Part shown: in pieces, positions 46,745 through 58,410 of the stretch
Layout: each line of letters opens with the position of its first letter
How positions within the stretch are numbered: the first letter of the stretch is position 1
Assembly: GCA_025618425.1 (NCBI GenBank)
Contig: CM046841.1
Span: forward strand, 6,752,883 to 6,816,882
Origin: Heliocidaris tuberculata
Lineage: Eukaryota > Echinodermata > Echinoidea > Camarodonta > Echinometridae
DNA length: 64,000 nt
Direction: 5' to 3'
The notes under the pieces: generated by a model
What the model was told of the DNA's origin: nothing
The model's database searches: none
What the model saw: the letters and a program-made list of their open reading frames with translations, nothing else
Program-made: the position numbers and the translations under genes

Positions 46745-46939
46745 TCTCTTAGGTAAGGATGTGAAATCAACAATACTAGTACGTTAGTAAGTGTTTTTCC
46801 TTGAGGATGGGAAACAGGTGTGTGATGACCTGAAATGATGATGGCACCAGTTCTACTTCTCTTCCCTCGTTCTTCCTCATGTTCTTGTACTGCATGAAAC
46901 AAGCCTGTATGTTGACCAAACTACATCCAGCACTTTCTC
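46745..46939 (-). pseudogene. Element-borne minus-strand exon A, copy 2 (frameshifted)
   Basis: Equivalent of 40638-40830 with the same splice signals but a net two-base insertion near its start. Together with a five-base deletion in the following exon (about 46300), this breaks the frame that is open in copy 1. Confidence 0.4.
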
Positions 46940-47807
46940 CTGTAAATTTAGTAAGAAAGGAATTTAGATCATTATTGTATTTTTGCCAGGATAAGAAATA
47001 ACAAAGCAAAATGAAATTGCTAAAAAGAATAATAATTTACTTTAAAAGACAAAATAGCAATGCTGAGAATAATAATGATTTTAAAAATAAAAGTAGTAAA
47101 TAAATTATTTGACCAGATGAATTCTGACTTGCTTTATGTCTTATTTATAATGACATAATTGATGGGGGATGTTGTACTGTATGTAAAGTATCTATATAAA
47201 AACTACTTATCAGTTTCCATCTCCAAACGAATCTTTAACTTCATTTTAGAGTTGAATGAAACAAAATAATTACCAGATCTTTCAAGCTTGCTGGCAATCT
47301 TTCAGCAAATGTGTCTCGCCCTTAATATCCTCATGTTTGTACAGGGATTAGCCTGGTTTTCCAGTGTTTAATCCTGGCCCATTCTTTTATGCTGCAAAAA
47401 ATAGATGGAGAAAGTAACAAACCATAAGACTACAAATAAACAGGTTCATAAATATATAAGGTTCTTTTAATATTTCTTCATGGAATGGACTTTTATTTCA
47501 TATTAGAAATTCACATTTAGTCTCATCTCAAATGGAATGGTTAGTCTTATGATAGAAATTTATGTAATTATTCAACTTGAAAAAAAAAGTGAAACATAAA
47601 ATTTAACCTATTTCAATTTATCAAGAGTTTATATAGCGAAATGGCAAAGGATAAATCATAATAAAGGCCATAGTGACATATAATTTGATTTACAACTTAC
47701 TACACTCCCACTCAAACAAATGTTGGGATTCGCCCCTTTTTCTCAATGTAGACTTAGGGGTTTATGAACAGCAAGTGTACATAATACATATACATCTACT
47801 CTAGATC

Positions 47808-47995
47808 CAGAGGCGGATCCAGGAATCAGGATTTTGTCAAGGGGGGGGGGGGGGCACATATCTCAGAAAACTTTCTGACAAGAAAAGAAAAATAAAGGTT
47901 ATCTTATTTATTTATTTATTTTTTTTTTTTTTGGTCCAGTTTTCCTTCAAATTCTCTGAAAAGCAAAAAGGGGATGCCCCCTAAATCTTCCACTG
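47808..47995. mobile_element. hAT-like MITE shared by both large copies
   Basis: CAGAGGCGGATCCAGGAATC to AATCTTCCACTG. CTAGATC is found on both outer sides, a 7-8-bp duplication. The truncated counterpart in copy 1 is at 42511-42625. Confidence 0.85.
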
Positions 47996-49805
47996 CTAGA
48001 TCTTTGACATCCCTGTTTCGGAATTGTAGCCCTAATGAAAAAATTCTCTCTGAAAATTTCAGTTTTACTAATACTGCCATATCTCAAATTGATCTAATGA
48101 TTATTCTTATTTCTCCCTTTTTAAAAATTATTTTAATGGCCTGTAACTTAGACTGCTTCTAGATCTACTGGAACTGCTTTGATCAAAACAAAAAGAATCA
48201 AAACTACCTAAAACAAACAAATAATAAAACAAAAAGATAAGGAGCCTGGAGGAGTGAGTTTAAGATAAAGACTAACTGTTAGATCTAAATGTTAGACCTA
48301 CAAATAAGAAAAAGGTCTCTAACTTAGTTCTAGATCTACATAAACTCTAGATCTAATGTTAGTCAGTGACATGTATGAGGTAAATTGATGTTAGATATCT
48401 TAAATTTAGAGTCTAAAGATTAGACTCTTGCCTAACTTAGAATCTAGACCATGGTATAGTATTATTTGGCCTAACGTTAGGCTCTAGATCTGGATCTAGT
48501 AGAATTAACAGCTTAGTAAGTACACTACAAGCCCCCCCCCCCCCTTCCCCCACATTAGGCTCAAATTAATAACCAACAACAGTGAGACTAAATCATGTCC
48601 AGTTGAGTAGATGGTCTAGTATTAACGTTAACAGTCAGTGACACTGACAGGTTCGAAATTTGTAGGGGGGGGGGGGGGGGAGGGTCTCTCTCTCTCTCTC
48701 TCTGTAGATTTTACAGACACTAGACCATTATAATGCAGACCATGGCATAGGCTAGCTCTGATTTTAAACGGAATGATGCCCATACCATGCCCATGCCCCC
48801 CCCCCCCCCCCCCCCCCCCCCCGGCCTCAAGATACAATGCCTGGAGTCTGGACTCCTGGACCTGTAATGGTCCTGGGGCTGGGACCGGGCTGGAGTTTAG
48901 CTTTAACAGTTAGGCCTTGTTTAGTTTAGTTTACATGTTGTTAGGAATTAGGCCTATAATATATCTAGACAGCTAGAAGTCTAGACCTAACTTAGATCTG
49001 GAGCCAGGGATCTAGCTCTAGATCTAACTTTTACTCATTGAATTTGCTCATAGCCATAACCTAGCCTAACTTAGGGCTAGGTAAAGTTAAGTTTAGCCAC
49101 CATTTAGCCACCATTTATTCTCTCCGCAGTCTAAGTTAGATCTATAGTCATAGACGATAGATTCTCTAAACTTACTGTTAATGTTATTGTAAACGTTAGT
49201 TTTGGTCTTTGTCAAGTTGATCAAACATTGGCCTTGATAAAATATAGACTAGAGTCTATAGACCTCTCATCTAATTAGTCTTAGTGTTACTTACCGTAGA
49301 TAAACTTTCAGCAACCTTTCATCCAAAGGATCAATCAGACAAGTAGATCTAAGTAACTTAGGTCTCTCGTTTTGGTTGGACTTGACGAAAACATAACAGA
49401 TGCTGTGTTTTTGTGTATAGCTCTATGGTACTTTTTGTGCGGTGCGATAAAATAATTTACACGTAAAATTCCATAGAGATATGAGCTGGAGAAGTGAAAG
49501 TTTCTGCAATGCAATTAGCGGCTTTGGATGAATATGACGTCACTGAAAATCCTCCACGCTAATTGGTTGGTGGCCAAAATGTCGTTTGTCGTGCAGGGAA
49601 AATCGCTCACTGAGCGATTTTCTGAAACGACTAAAAACCCCTAAAAACGTCGTGCACGACGTTTCGAAAAATGTCGTGGCAGGTGTGCACGGTGCCATAG
49701 GGTTTGCATTAGAGCGATTTTTCAGAAAGTCGTTCATGTCGTTTTGTCGTGTCGTATGTCGTGTGTCGTGTGTCGTGTGTCGTATTCGGTGTGAATCCGC
49801 CTTTA

Positions 49806-50233
49806 TACCGAAATTGAATTATATCCATCGGGTTTAAGAGGTATTCATCCATCGTCATCAGTTCTTTATCACTTTGAAATGTCATTCAATGTAGACACAA
49901 TAACAGGAAGTATCTACATTTATATACTTTTAATCACTCATGGATACATCCGAAATGAAAGTAAGTTTATAATGATTACCTCTTATCAGGAGTAGGGAGA
50001 TTCATACATCAGAGTTTCTACCTACGCTGGGTGGCAAACCCACCTCTCCCAACCCTCCATTCAGGTTTAGAACCCACCATTGACAAGCAATTTTGGCGCT
50101 GGAGCCTATATTGTACCACTCAAGAGTCCCAAAGTCACATCTTTTATGTCAAATTTATCCCAAAATCAGAGTTTTATGAAAGAAAAAGTATGTAAATTGT
50201 CATTTACCACCCAGCACTAAAAATATGCTGCCT
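49806..50233. other. Intron sequence, nothing recognised
   Basis: Between the large element and the next MITE. No open frame or paired repeat identified. Confidence 0.5.
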
Positions 50234-50641
50234 TTAAAGGTACAGTTGAGTTCTAGTCATGAGATTGAATTGTGAAAGAAACTGTCTCGAAGCCATTGGG
50301 AAAGGTTGATTATATACATGTACTGTATACATGTAGCACATAAGAATTGGTGTATGCAGTAAGGTTTTGGAATCACCAAAATTATAAGAAATTGACTCAA
50401 TCCTTCTGAGAGTCACATGCACTTCACACAGAAATGTGTATATGGGACTACACACAAATGTTGGGCCAAAACATTTCTACTATTTCTTGTCATATTTTTA
50501 ATGTGACGGTATTTGAAGAGCAATCCTTTTCAGGGGACATATCTACTATGATAATCATCCAAACTAACAGAATAAGAATGAAAAAGCTCACAAATTATTT
50601 TTTAACCTTTCCCTGAACTCAACTTCTCAAGCTTCCCTTTA
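50234..50641 (+). mobile_element. TTAA-type MITE, family A copy 3
   Basis: TTAA at both edges; AGGTACAGTTGAGTTCTAGT at left, AAGCTTCCCT at right. Near full-length alignment with 22442-22817. Confidence 0.88.
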
Positions 50642-51718
50642 ATCCTGCCTTACACCATGAGCAATTTGACAGGCATTACATCCATCTTGTTCATATAGCT
50701 TTTAAAAGTCGATATTCAAAGATTTGTCTTTATGATTAGATTTATATATTGAGCATCGGGAAGCTAAAAGGTAGAAGAATAAAACTATTCTATCATCAAA
50801 CATCGCACAAGTGTAGTAAAGAGAAATAAGCACATTGAAGTTGGTACTTCTGGAGAGAAACAGTGCGGAAGTGCCGCTGATAAAATTGGTTTCTGTCCTG
50901 ATGACATTGTATTATGGGTACACTGATCTCTACTGCATATTCATTAGCATTCACGCAGTAGTCATGAACATGCTTCTTGACAAAGTCATGGTTCGTACAC
51001 TTCGTATTAACACTGTAAAAATGCCTTTTAAGCCACTTATGCAATTTAGCAGACTGTATTTAACTACAAAGTACATGTTCATGTACACATTTTCTTGTGT
51101 TATCTGGCTTATCGAACAAAAATTTAAACTGCTCTTCAAAATTAAAAGGAGATAAAATATGATAATACGAGATTCAAATGAATCCATCTCTGCATATCTC
51201 TGCAAATATTAACTTCCACGCTGATTTGTACAGACTGGTTCTTAATTAGGAAAAAGTCATTCTGTATTGGGAGAATGACAGGTGTTGATATGCACTGAAA
51301 GTAATTTAGCTCTGATACTCAGCTGGCTGATAAATAAACATGATGAAAACATCACTGTCATAAAGAGACAGAAATGAGAAGTGTATGAACATGATTATAG
51401 AGGTGAAAGAAGAGGAGAATGAGTTGAAAAAGGAGAAAGAGAAAAAAAAATATGAAGAGAAGTAGGAAGACAAAAGGAGGAAAAGAGGAGGGGTAGAAGG
51501 TAGGAACACAATAATTCCACTATCAGAAACAGATTGATATAATGGAGGAGAAATGAGAAACTAGAAGAACAAAGAATGAAATATGACTGTGGTAAAGGGG
51601 TCTGTACACTCATGATGCATGTAGGAAGTAAAGAAAGTTTGGAGGAGACTAGAGCTAATTGAAAGAATCACCCTCACAAATACATAAAAATGATGAGGAG
51701 AGTTGAGAATTAGAAAGA
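50642..51718. other. Intron sequence, nothing recognised
   Basis: AT-rich, turning purine-rich (AGGAGAAAG-type) from about 51400 up to the GGA array. No coding feature. Confidence 0.5.
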
Positions 51719-51940
51719 GGAGGTGGGGAGGAGGAGGAGGAGGAGGAGGAGGAGGAGGAGGAGGAGGAGGAGGAGGAGGAGGAGGAGGAGGAGGAGGAGG
51801 AGGAGGAGGAGGAGGAGGAGGAGGAGGAGGAGGAGGAGGAGGAGGAGGAGGAGGAGGAGGAGGAGGAGGAGGAGGAGGAGGAGGAGGAGGAGGAGGAGGA
51901 GGAGGAGGAGGAGGAGGAGGAGGAGGAGGAGGAGGAGAGG
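51719..51940. repeat. (GGA)n microsatellite
   Basis: About 70 uninterrupted GGA triplets. All homopolymeric frames across it (Gly, Arg, Glu; Pro, Ser, Leu) are artefacts. Purine-rich imperfect repeats continue on both sides. Confidence 0.98.
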
Positions 51941-52462
51941 GGGGATGTGGAGGAAGAGAAGGAGGAGAAAGAAAAAATGCAGTCTGGAGAGAAAATGAAG
52001 AGGAAGAAGAGAAACAAGAAAAAGAAGAAAAATCAGAAGCAAAAGGAGGCAAGCTTGCCTAGTAGTAGTACCTTCTTGGAGGAACATAACAAGATACATG
52101 TATGGTTATATTGGCATAAAGGCAGTAAGATAGAAGAATAGGCAGAGAGAAAGATAGATAACAAGTACCAAACAGTACAGAACACATATTTCCTTTGGTT
52201 TTTTCCCCATTTATAGGACTGGATTGAAGATGTAGATTACATGTATGATTATTATACACCCCCCCCCCCCCATAAGTTAATCAATCTAATCAACGTTGGT
52301 GACGTTTGAAATAGTTTGGAAGCTCTGTAATAAATAGACAAATTAATTTGTTTATAGAGAAACACTGTTAAAAACTGATCGGGCCACAGGCTCATGGCAA
52401 ATTCTCATTGTGGGGGGGGGGGGGAACCTCACTAATGTTAGACCTTCAGTTAACATTGGCCC

Positions 52463-52594
52463 TAGACCGAAATTTTTTTTCTCTCGTTCGTTAGCCTCTT
52501 ATTTGGGTAGGGTCGGCTCTTCACTAAAACTGAGTGAAGAGCCGACCCTACACAAATAAGAGGCTGACGAACAAGAGACAGAATTTTCAGTCTA
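52463..52594. mobile_element. Foldback element with near-perfect 9-bp duplication
   Basis: Arms of about 60 bp with the centre AGCTCTTCACTAAAACTGAG. The outer end TAGACCGA...CTCTCGTTCG matches the element at 14303. It is flanked by CATTGGCCC and CATTAGCCC (one mismatch in nine). Same family as 12012-12153. Confidence 0.88.
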
Positions 52595-53205
52595 CATTAG
52601 CCCCACCCACCTCTCAGTCTTATTCATGTTTTGTTTTTTGTTTTGTTTTTATTCGTTTTTTGGTATAATACTAGTCTAGATCTAGAAGTAGATCACGGAA
52701 AGGGTCTAGCAGTTACATGTGTATAGAGTCTCTAGGTCTAAGAAGAAGTAAACTCCAAGTCTAGATCTACATCTAACTTAGATAACCGTCTTCCTCGACT
52801 CCAAGTTTATAGACTTAATTAATCTACTTTGTGACGCGAAGGCAGCCTCGGCCTCACCCTCAGTCTCACTCAGGTTCAGGGGCTCATTCAGGTTTAATTT
52901 CAGCTCAACACTCAAGGGCATGGCTAGCTGACCACACAGGCAGATGCCTTAGCATAGCCACGCCGGGCGCAGCCGGGCACCGATCCAGTAGAAACGTCAT
53001 CCAGCCTGCCAACCAGTGAATTAATTATGTTTACACGGTAGGCTAGGCCTAATCGTGCTTTTAAATTAGATTTCTGGACCTATAAACAGTTTTACAATGT
53101 AATGCTAGATCCAAAAGATCTAGTAACGTTAATCCAAATTCTGCGACTTACCTGATCGTTCAGTTCCAGTGAGTCTGTAATGGCTTGCTTCAGCTGAGGC
53201 TATAG
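52595..53205. other. Intron sequence with CTAGATCT motifs
   Basis: A 62-codon frame at 52831-53019 (Gln/His/Ser-rich) has no recognisable domain and no supporting splice structure; the underlying DNA repeats CTCA(C/G)(C/T)CTCAG-like words. I do not call it a gene. Confidence 0.4.
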
Positions 53206-53496
53206 CAGGGCTGTCAACCCTCCCGCATTTGGAGGGAGTCGCACGCCACGACGCTAATTCTCCCGCCATCCTTCCAGCGTCAAAGCGGGATACTCCCGCC
53301 ACGACGCCCTTCCTCCCGCTCTCCCGCCAAGCATGTAAATCTCCTGCTTTATGGAAAAACCTCCCTCCAAACGTGTAAAATGATAGCTTGTCAGAGATTT
53401 TTGGACTTCAAAAGAGACCCCAAAAATTGGAGGGCAGGTGAGAGAAAAAAAATCACGAATCTCCCTCCAAGCAGTTCCCCAAAGTTGACAGCCCTG
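53206..53496. mobile_element. hAT-like MITE, CAGGGCTGTCAAC family, perfect 8-bp duplication
   Basis: CAGGGCTGTCAACCCTCCCG to AAAGTTGACAGCCCTG (291 bp), flanked by GGCTATAG (53198-53205, 53497-53504). A compact relative of 12403-13094. Confidence 0.96.
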
Positions 53497-53639
53497 GGCT
53501 ATAGACACTGCACTGTGATGTGTCGCAGCTGCACTGATTTTCTGCAAAGATTGTGTGGCTGCCGTAAACCCAACTAACCTCCCCGGTGCTGTGGGCTGGC
53601 AAGGGATGGGGCTGCGCTAGATTGCTAAAAGCAGCAGAA

Positions 53640-53995
53640 ATCTAACTTTATCGAAATTTGATAATCGAGTGTGATCGAGTGTGACTAGAGAAGGGGTATG
53701 ATCGGAGCAATACTAAAGGCAATGATGATCGTTGTGATCGTTAATCAATGTCCGATACCATGTACCACCTTTTTATTTTGACAAAATTTTCTTCAGCGAT
53801 AAATTATTGTAAAAATACTGTGATGCAGCGTGATCGAGCGTGATCGCAGCAATGAAGAATATCGGTGCAAATGTCAATGAGTATGCTATACTAGTATTGA
53901 TCGAAGTGATTGTGAGATCGCTTTTGGTCGAATTGATCGATGAGATCGCCTTGATGCTTTTATGGGCTATAATCGGCGATATCAGCGATATCAGA
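53640..53995. repeat. Degenerate TGATCG-rich stretch
   Basis: Dense loose repeats of GTGATCGAG, TGATCGTT, GAGATCGC and GCGATATCA. No fixed period could be set. Non-coding. Confidence 0.5.
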
Positions 53996-54142
53996 GTTAA
54001 GTGTCGCCCTGTAGTGAGCTCAGTAACACGGCTTGTGTTTATATATATATACATACACCTTGTTAAAAAACAGTAGGGGGAGAGAGAGAGAGATGCGTGT
54101 GTAGCATGATGGAAGAATTTACACACATGTATAGAGAGAGCT

Positions 54143-54530
54143 TTAAAAAGAGAATTTGGAGTTCTGGGAATGATGAAAAATAATTTGTGAGCTTTCTCAT
54201 TCCTTTGATGTCAGTTTGAAAGAACATTTTAATATAAATCTCCCTGAAAAGCATTGCTCCCAAATGCCCTCATATTCGAGAAATGACGAGAAACAACTGA
54301 AGTGTTTAGGCCGAACATCCATGCCACATGTGTGTGCGGTGCTATACATGTATACCCATTTCTGTGTGCAGTGCATGATGTACTTTTCACTGATTTCTTG
54401 ACATTTTGATGATTCCAAAACCTTACAGTATACACCATTTCTTATGTAGACATGATCAACCTTTCCCAATCGCTTTGAGACATTTTCTTTCACAGTGTTA
54501 TCTCATGACCAGAACTCAACTTTATCTGAA
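54143..54530 (-). mobile_element. TTAA-type MITE, family A copy 4 (inverted)
   Basis: TTAA then AAAGAGAATTTGGAGTTCTG at the left, CATGACCAGAACTCAACTTT at the right. The right TTAA is lost. Reverse orientation relative to copies 1-3. Confidence 0.82.
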
Positions 54531-55116
54531 ACTAGTAGAGAGAGAAAGAGAGAGAGAGGGACGGGGAGAGAGAGAGAATGAGGAAGACAGGCAAAATGGA
54601 CAAAGAGTAAAAGCAGAGAAAATGTGAAGGTTGAAATTGGAAGTGATTTGCCATCTATTTGTTATTAACGTCTGACAAATGTCTGAGCGTAGTTCCTTCT
54701 CTACAAGTACGATGGGGATCTTTCACACTAGCTCTTTCTCAGGAAATGATTGTATATGTTAATAACTCTCACAAATAACAGTGTAGACATTCAGTTATGT
54801 ATTGAATTGGGATTGATCTAATGTGCAATACACAATCAAACCCGGGATATTTATTTCAGTCTGGTAGATGTGGCATTTTGATGATAAAAAACATATTGTG
54901 ATCAACAAGTATGAGTGACTCAATCACTTCTGAACACTTTACATGTATTATCCCCAAAACAAAACCACTTTCACTTTTGTATTACTTATCATTTAATTGT
55001 AAAGAAATATCAAAATGAACAAGGATTTTTAGTCTAGAATTTATTTGATGCCAATCAAACAAAATCTGTCAATAGTTTTCCTGAAAAGTAATTTTCCGTT
55101 TTTCCAAAGGTTGCAA

Positions 55117-55438
55117 TTAAAAAGAAGATTGAGTTCTGGAAAAGTTGAGAAATAATTTGTGAGCTCTGTCATTCCTTTTATGCCATTTTGGAAGGACATC
55201 ATTGTAGAAATTTCTCCTGAAAAGGATTGCTCTTTAAATGCCCTCATCTTTGAAATATGACGTAAAGTAGCTGAAGTGTTCGGGCCGAACCTTCATGCCA
55301 ACTCTGTATACAGTCCCACATACCCATTTTTGTGTACAGTGCATGTGCTTTTCATGGAGATTGAGTCAATTTCCCAATTGCTTTGAGAGAATTTCTTTTT
55401 CAAATGTAATTTCATGACCAGAACTCAACTTTATCTTT
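55117..55438 (-). mobile_element. TTAA-type MITE, family A copy 5 (inverted, internally deleted)
   Basis: TTAAAAAGAAGATTGAGTTC at the left, CATGACCAGAACTCAACTTT at the right. About 60 bp shorter than other members. Confidence 0.8.
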
Positions 55439-56476
55439 GAGCTACAAACTGCAGCCATCATTTATATTTTTAACAAATCTACATGTAGATTTTTGTGAGT
55501 ATTAGGAAACTACATGTACAGTACATCCCATGAGCCAGTAGAGCTAGTCTTAATTGATCCAGCTGCTGCTTGTTACCTATATCTTCCATAGAAACATTGA
55601 CTGGTGTGAAGGGAGGATGTGAAAGTACATGCCTCCCACACGCTCTTTAATTTCTTTATTTGAGACACTGCTACGGTTTATATACACTAGGCTTATCATA
55701 TGATCGCTCTTCCTTATGTTACACCCTTTATTACCTTCAGCTTTGATATTAGAAATTCATATGAGCACTGTGTTTAGATTACATTCTATCTGCATCTTGT
55801 TGGGCTATTGGCACTTACAGTTACATGGTGTTGTTTGTTAAGGTGCAGATTAGAAAGTCTGTTATGAAAGCCACAGGTTATATTCACATTATGGGATGAG
55901 TGACAGTGTTGTTGTGGGGTGATTAGGATTAATTTAAGGTTGCAGTTTATATCTTACATAACATGTACATGTATGCAATCTTAACAAGTGGTGCATTGCT
56001 GTCTGTCTGTATATCAATTTGTACATGTACATGTATGTCTTGAATGTCCTTACATGTATATCCACTAAAAGTAAAAAGGCTCAATTGCAAAAGGCTGTAA
56101 AGTATGACATGCATTGAATCAAGTACTGTACACAGTCATGTCCTGATATCGATCAGAGCAATATATACATGAAGGCTAGCTTGATCTACATGTATGAATA
56201 GAATACTGGGTATTTACATTTGAAAATTACAAAGTATAGTAAAGTAATGAAATAGTTTTTGTGTGGTACATGTAGACATGCGTGAGTGAGGAAGAAAGAA
56301 GAATGTCAGGCTAAAGCTCTTTTATATTTTGAAACAAAATCATTTTTTTTTTCACTGCATCAATAGAGTAATTAAGCTTGAATTTTGTAACAAAAGTTAG
56401 TTCCAAAGTCCACGAAAGAGAATGTTTTTTTTTTAAAGAGAGGTGCTTTTGTAGAAAATCAAGTGTGATTTTTGTT
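55439..56476. other. Intron sequence, nothing recognised
   Basis: AT-rich, with TACATGTACATGTA stretches near 55962-55974 and 56021-56035. No gene or defined element. Confidence 0.5.
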
Positions 56477-57776
56477 GTCTCGCCTACGTAACCAAAAAGC
56501 GAGACATACATGTAGCCGCCGCTTTTCAAAACTTTTTTTTTTTTTATTTCCATGAAACTTGCACACAAGGGTTAATAATGTGGAACAAATTTCAGGTCAA
56601 ATGTCAAGGTCAAAGGTCAATTAAGAGCAATTTTGTTCCAAAAACTTAACCTGAGGTTAAGTTTTTGAATTTTTACTTTATTTCAAAAGCATTTGTTCAA
56701 ATACTTTGAAATTAGGCACCATTCTTGGTTGGGATTGTCTTTATGTCACCCTCTTTCAAATGAATATCCAAATCTTGCATTTTAATCACATTAAAGGTCA
56801 CCTACTGACAGTTTAACTCGGTTAAGTTTTTGGTAATTTTAGTTTTGTCTCTACATACATGTACTTGTATGTAGTATGTACATGTTTTGTGCACATGCAT
56901 TTGACTTCTTTTCAAAACTTTGCTGGTGGTAGATTTCTCTAAATTGAAACAGATGGGGTACCTACAAATATAAGGGGGGGGGGGGGTAAAGTCTTGGGGC
57001 ACCACCCCCAAGCGCACCTATAATGGCAAGCGCACCAATAATGGCAGTATAATTAGATTCATTTTTGCTTCTTCCCCTTTAAGCCCTGTTGCAAGATTGT
57101 AAGCAATGTTGGTAGGTATCATCTTTAGAGGAAGGAGATCTCAATTCCTTAAACAGGATACCTTGCCCCCAAGAGGGCTCAGGGGCAGCACCCCTAAAGT
57201 GCCCCTATTATGAAAATGAGATATTTTTTTAATGCATAGCTGGGTTCTAACCAATCTAGTTAAGAATAATCCTTAGGCAGAGAGGATCTAAATAATGCAA
57301 ATAGGGTACTATCCCTTTAGGAGGGAGTGGAGCTGCCCCCCCCCCCCCCCGAGCCTGTGACACCAAATTGACACTTTTCATTCTTCTGTAAAACCTATTG
57401 CTACATGTACATAGATTGTAACCAAACTAGGTAGGAATCATCCTAAAGGAGAAGGACACTTCAAGTTGTTCAAATATAGTGGATCATTATCTTCAAGGGG
57501 TCTGAGGGAGGGGTAGCAACTCAAAAGTGTCCCAATGGCAGTTATTTCATGTACACATATTCTGCTTCTTTAAAACATACAGCTTGATTTCAAATGAACT
57601 TCACCATCCAATAAATCTTAGTTGAAGGGGGTTTAAGTTATACAAATGGGGTACCTGGCCCACATGGGGGGGGGGGGGGGAGGTGGCTCAGGGGCAGCAC
57701 CCCTTTAGCGCCCCAACCTTTGATTTTTTCACCAAGTGAAAATTTTGCCCCGATAATTGCGCAATGCAGGCGAGAC
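56477..57776. mobile_element. 1.3-kb TIR element, GTCTCGCC ends
   Basis: Starts GTCTCGCCTACGTAACC and ends ATGCAGGCGAGAC. The start itself folds back (GTCTCGCC...AAGCGAGAC). The interior has AGGTCAAATGTCAAGGTCAA near 56595 and several diverged units of about 180-220 bp built on GGGGCAGCACCCCT and poly-G/C tracts. No transposase. Shares the AAGGTCAAAGGTCA word with the element at 3524-4168. Confidence 0.7.
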
Positions 57777-57863
57777 TGCTCTGGACATTTTCCTTGCTTC
57801 CCTTTCACATGCATTTCAAATTTTGCCTTTCCGTGCTGTGAGTGGGAAATCCCAATCAAGAAT

Positions 57864-58325
57864 TTAAAGATAAAATTGAGTTCTGGTCATGCGCTTTACA
57901 TTGTGAAAGAAGCTGCATGGAAGCAATTGGGAAAGGTTGATCATTCATGTCAGCATACAAATTTGTGTATACTGTGAGGTTTTGGAATTGTCATATTGAC
58001 AAGAAATTGACCCAATCTCACTGAAAGGCACATGCACTAGTTTACTAAAAGAAAAAAAAAGGGAAAAAGAAAGCACATGAACTGCACACAGAAATGAGTA
58101 TATGGAACTACACACACACACACACACACACACATGTGGCATCAATGTTTGGCTTGATAACTTGAGCTATTTCTCTTCATATTTCAAATATGACAGCATT
58201 TGAAGAGCAATCCATTTCAAGGGACATTTATACATTATGATATTCTTACATACTGACATATCAAAAATAATGAGAAAGCTCACAATTTATTTTTCACTTT
58301 TCCCAGAACTCCACCTTCTCTTTAA
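57864..58325 (+). mobile_element. TTAA-type MITE, family A copy 6
   Basis: TTAA-AGATAAAATTGAGTTC to CACCTTCTCTTTAA. Contains extra sequence including an (AC)n run near 58110-58133. Confidence 0.85.
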
Positions 58326-58410
58326 GTGCAGAATAATGTAATGATACTAAAATGGCTACGGGTCCCTTTACTGGGAAGGCATGTTCTTGTGGGATATTTC
58401 TTTATCTAAT

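Larger units (their letters stand above)
43942..49802. mobile_element. Large TIR element, copy 2 (5861 bp), TTA target duplication
   Basis: Begins AGGCGGATTCACACCGAACA and ends CGGTGTGAATCCGCCT: perfect 16-bp inverted ends with TTA outside both (43939-43941, 49803-49805). ACGAC repeats at the left and repeated GTGTCGT at the right are mirror arrays, likely protein-binding sites for transposition (inference). It lies in the same orientation as copy 1 and aligns with it along most of its length. Copy-specific: the MITE at 45963-46137 and about 1.1 kb of CTAGATCT-rich sequence at 48330-49438. Confidence 0.87.

Noticed and set aside
51561..52099. Poly-Pro, poly-Ser, poly-Gly and poly-Arg frames
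   Set aside because: Generated by the (GGA)n array. No flanking gene structure.
52831..53019. Small Gln/His/Ser-rich protein
   Set aside because: Short frame within repetitive CTCAG-like DNA, with no domain or splice support.
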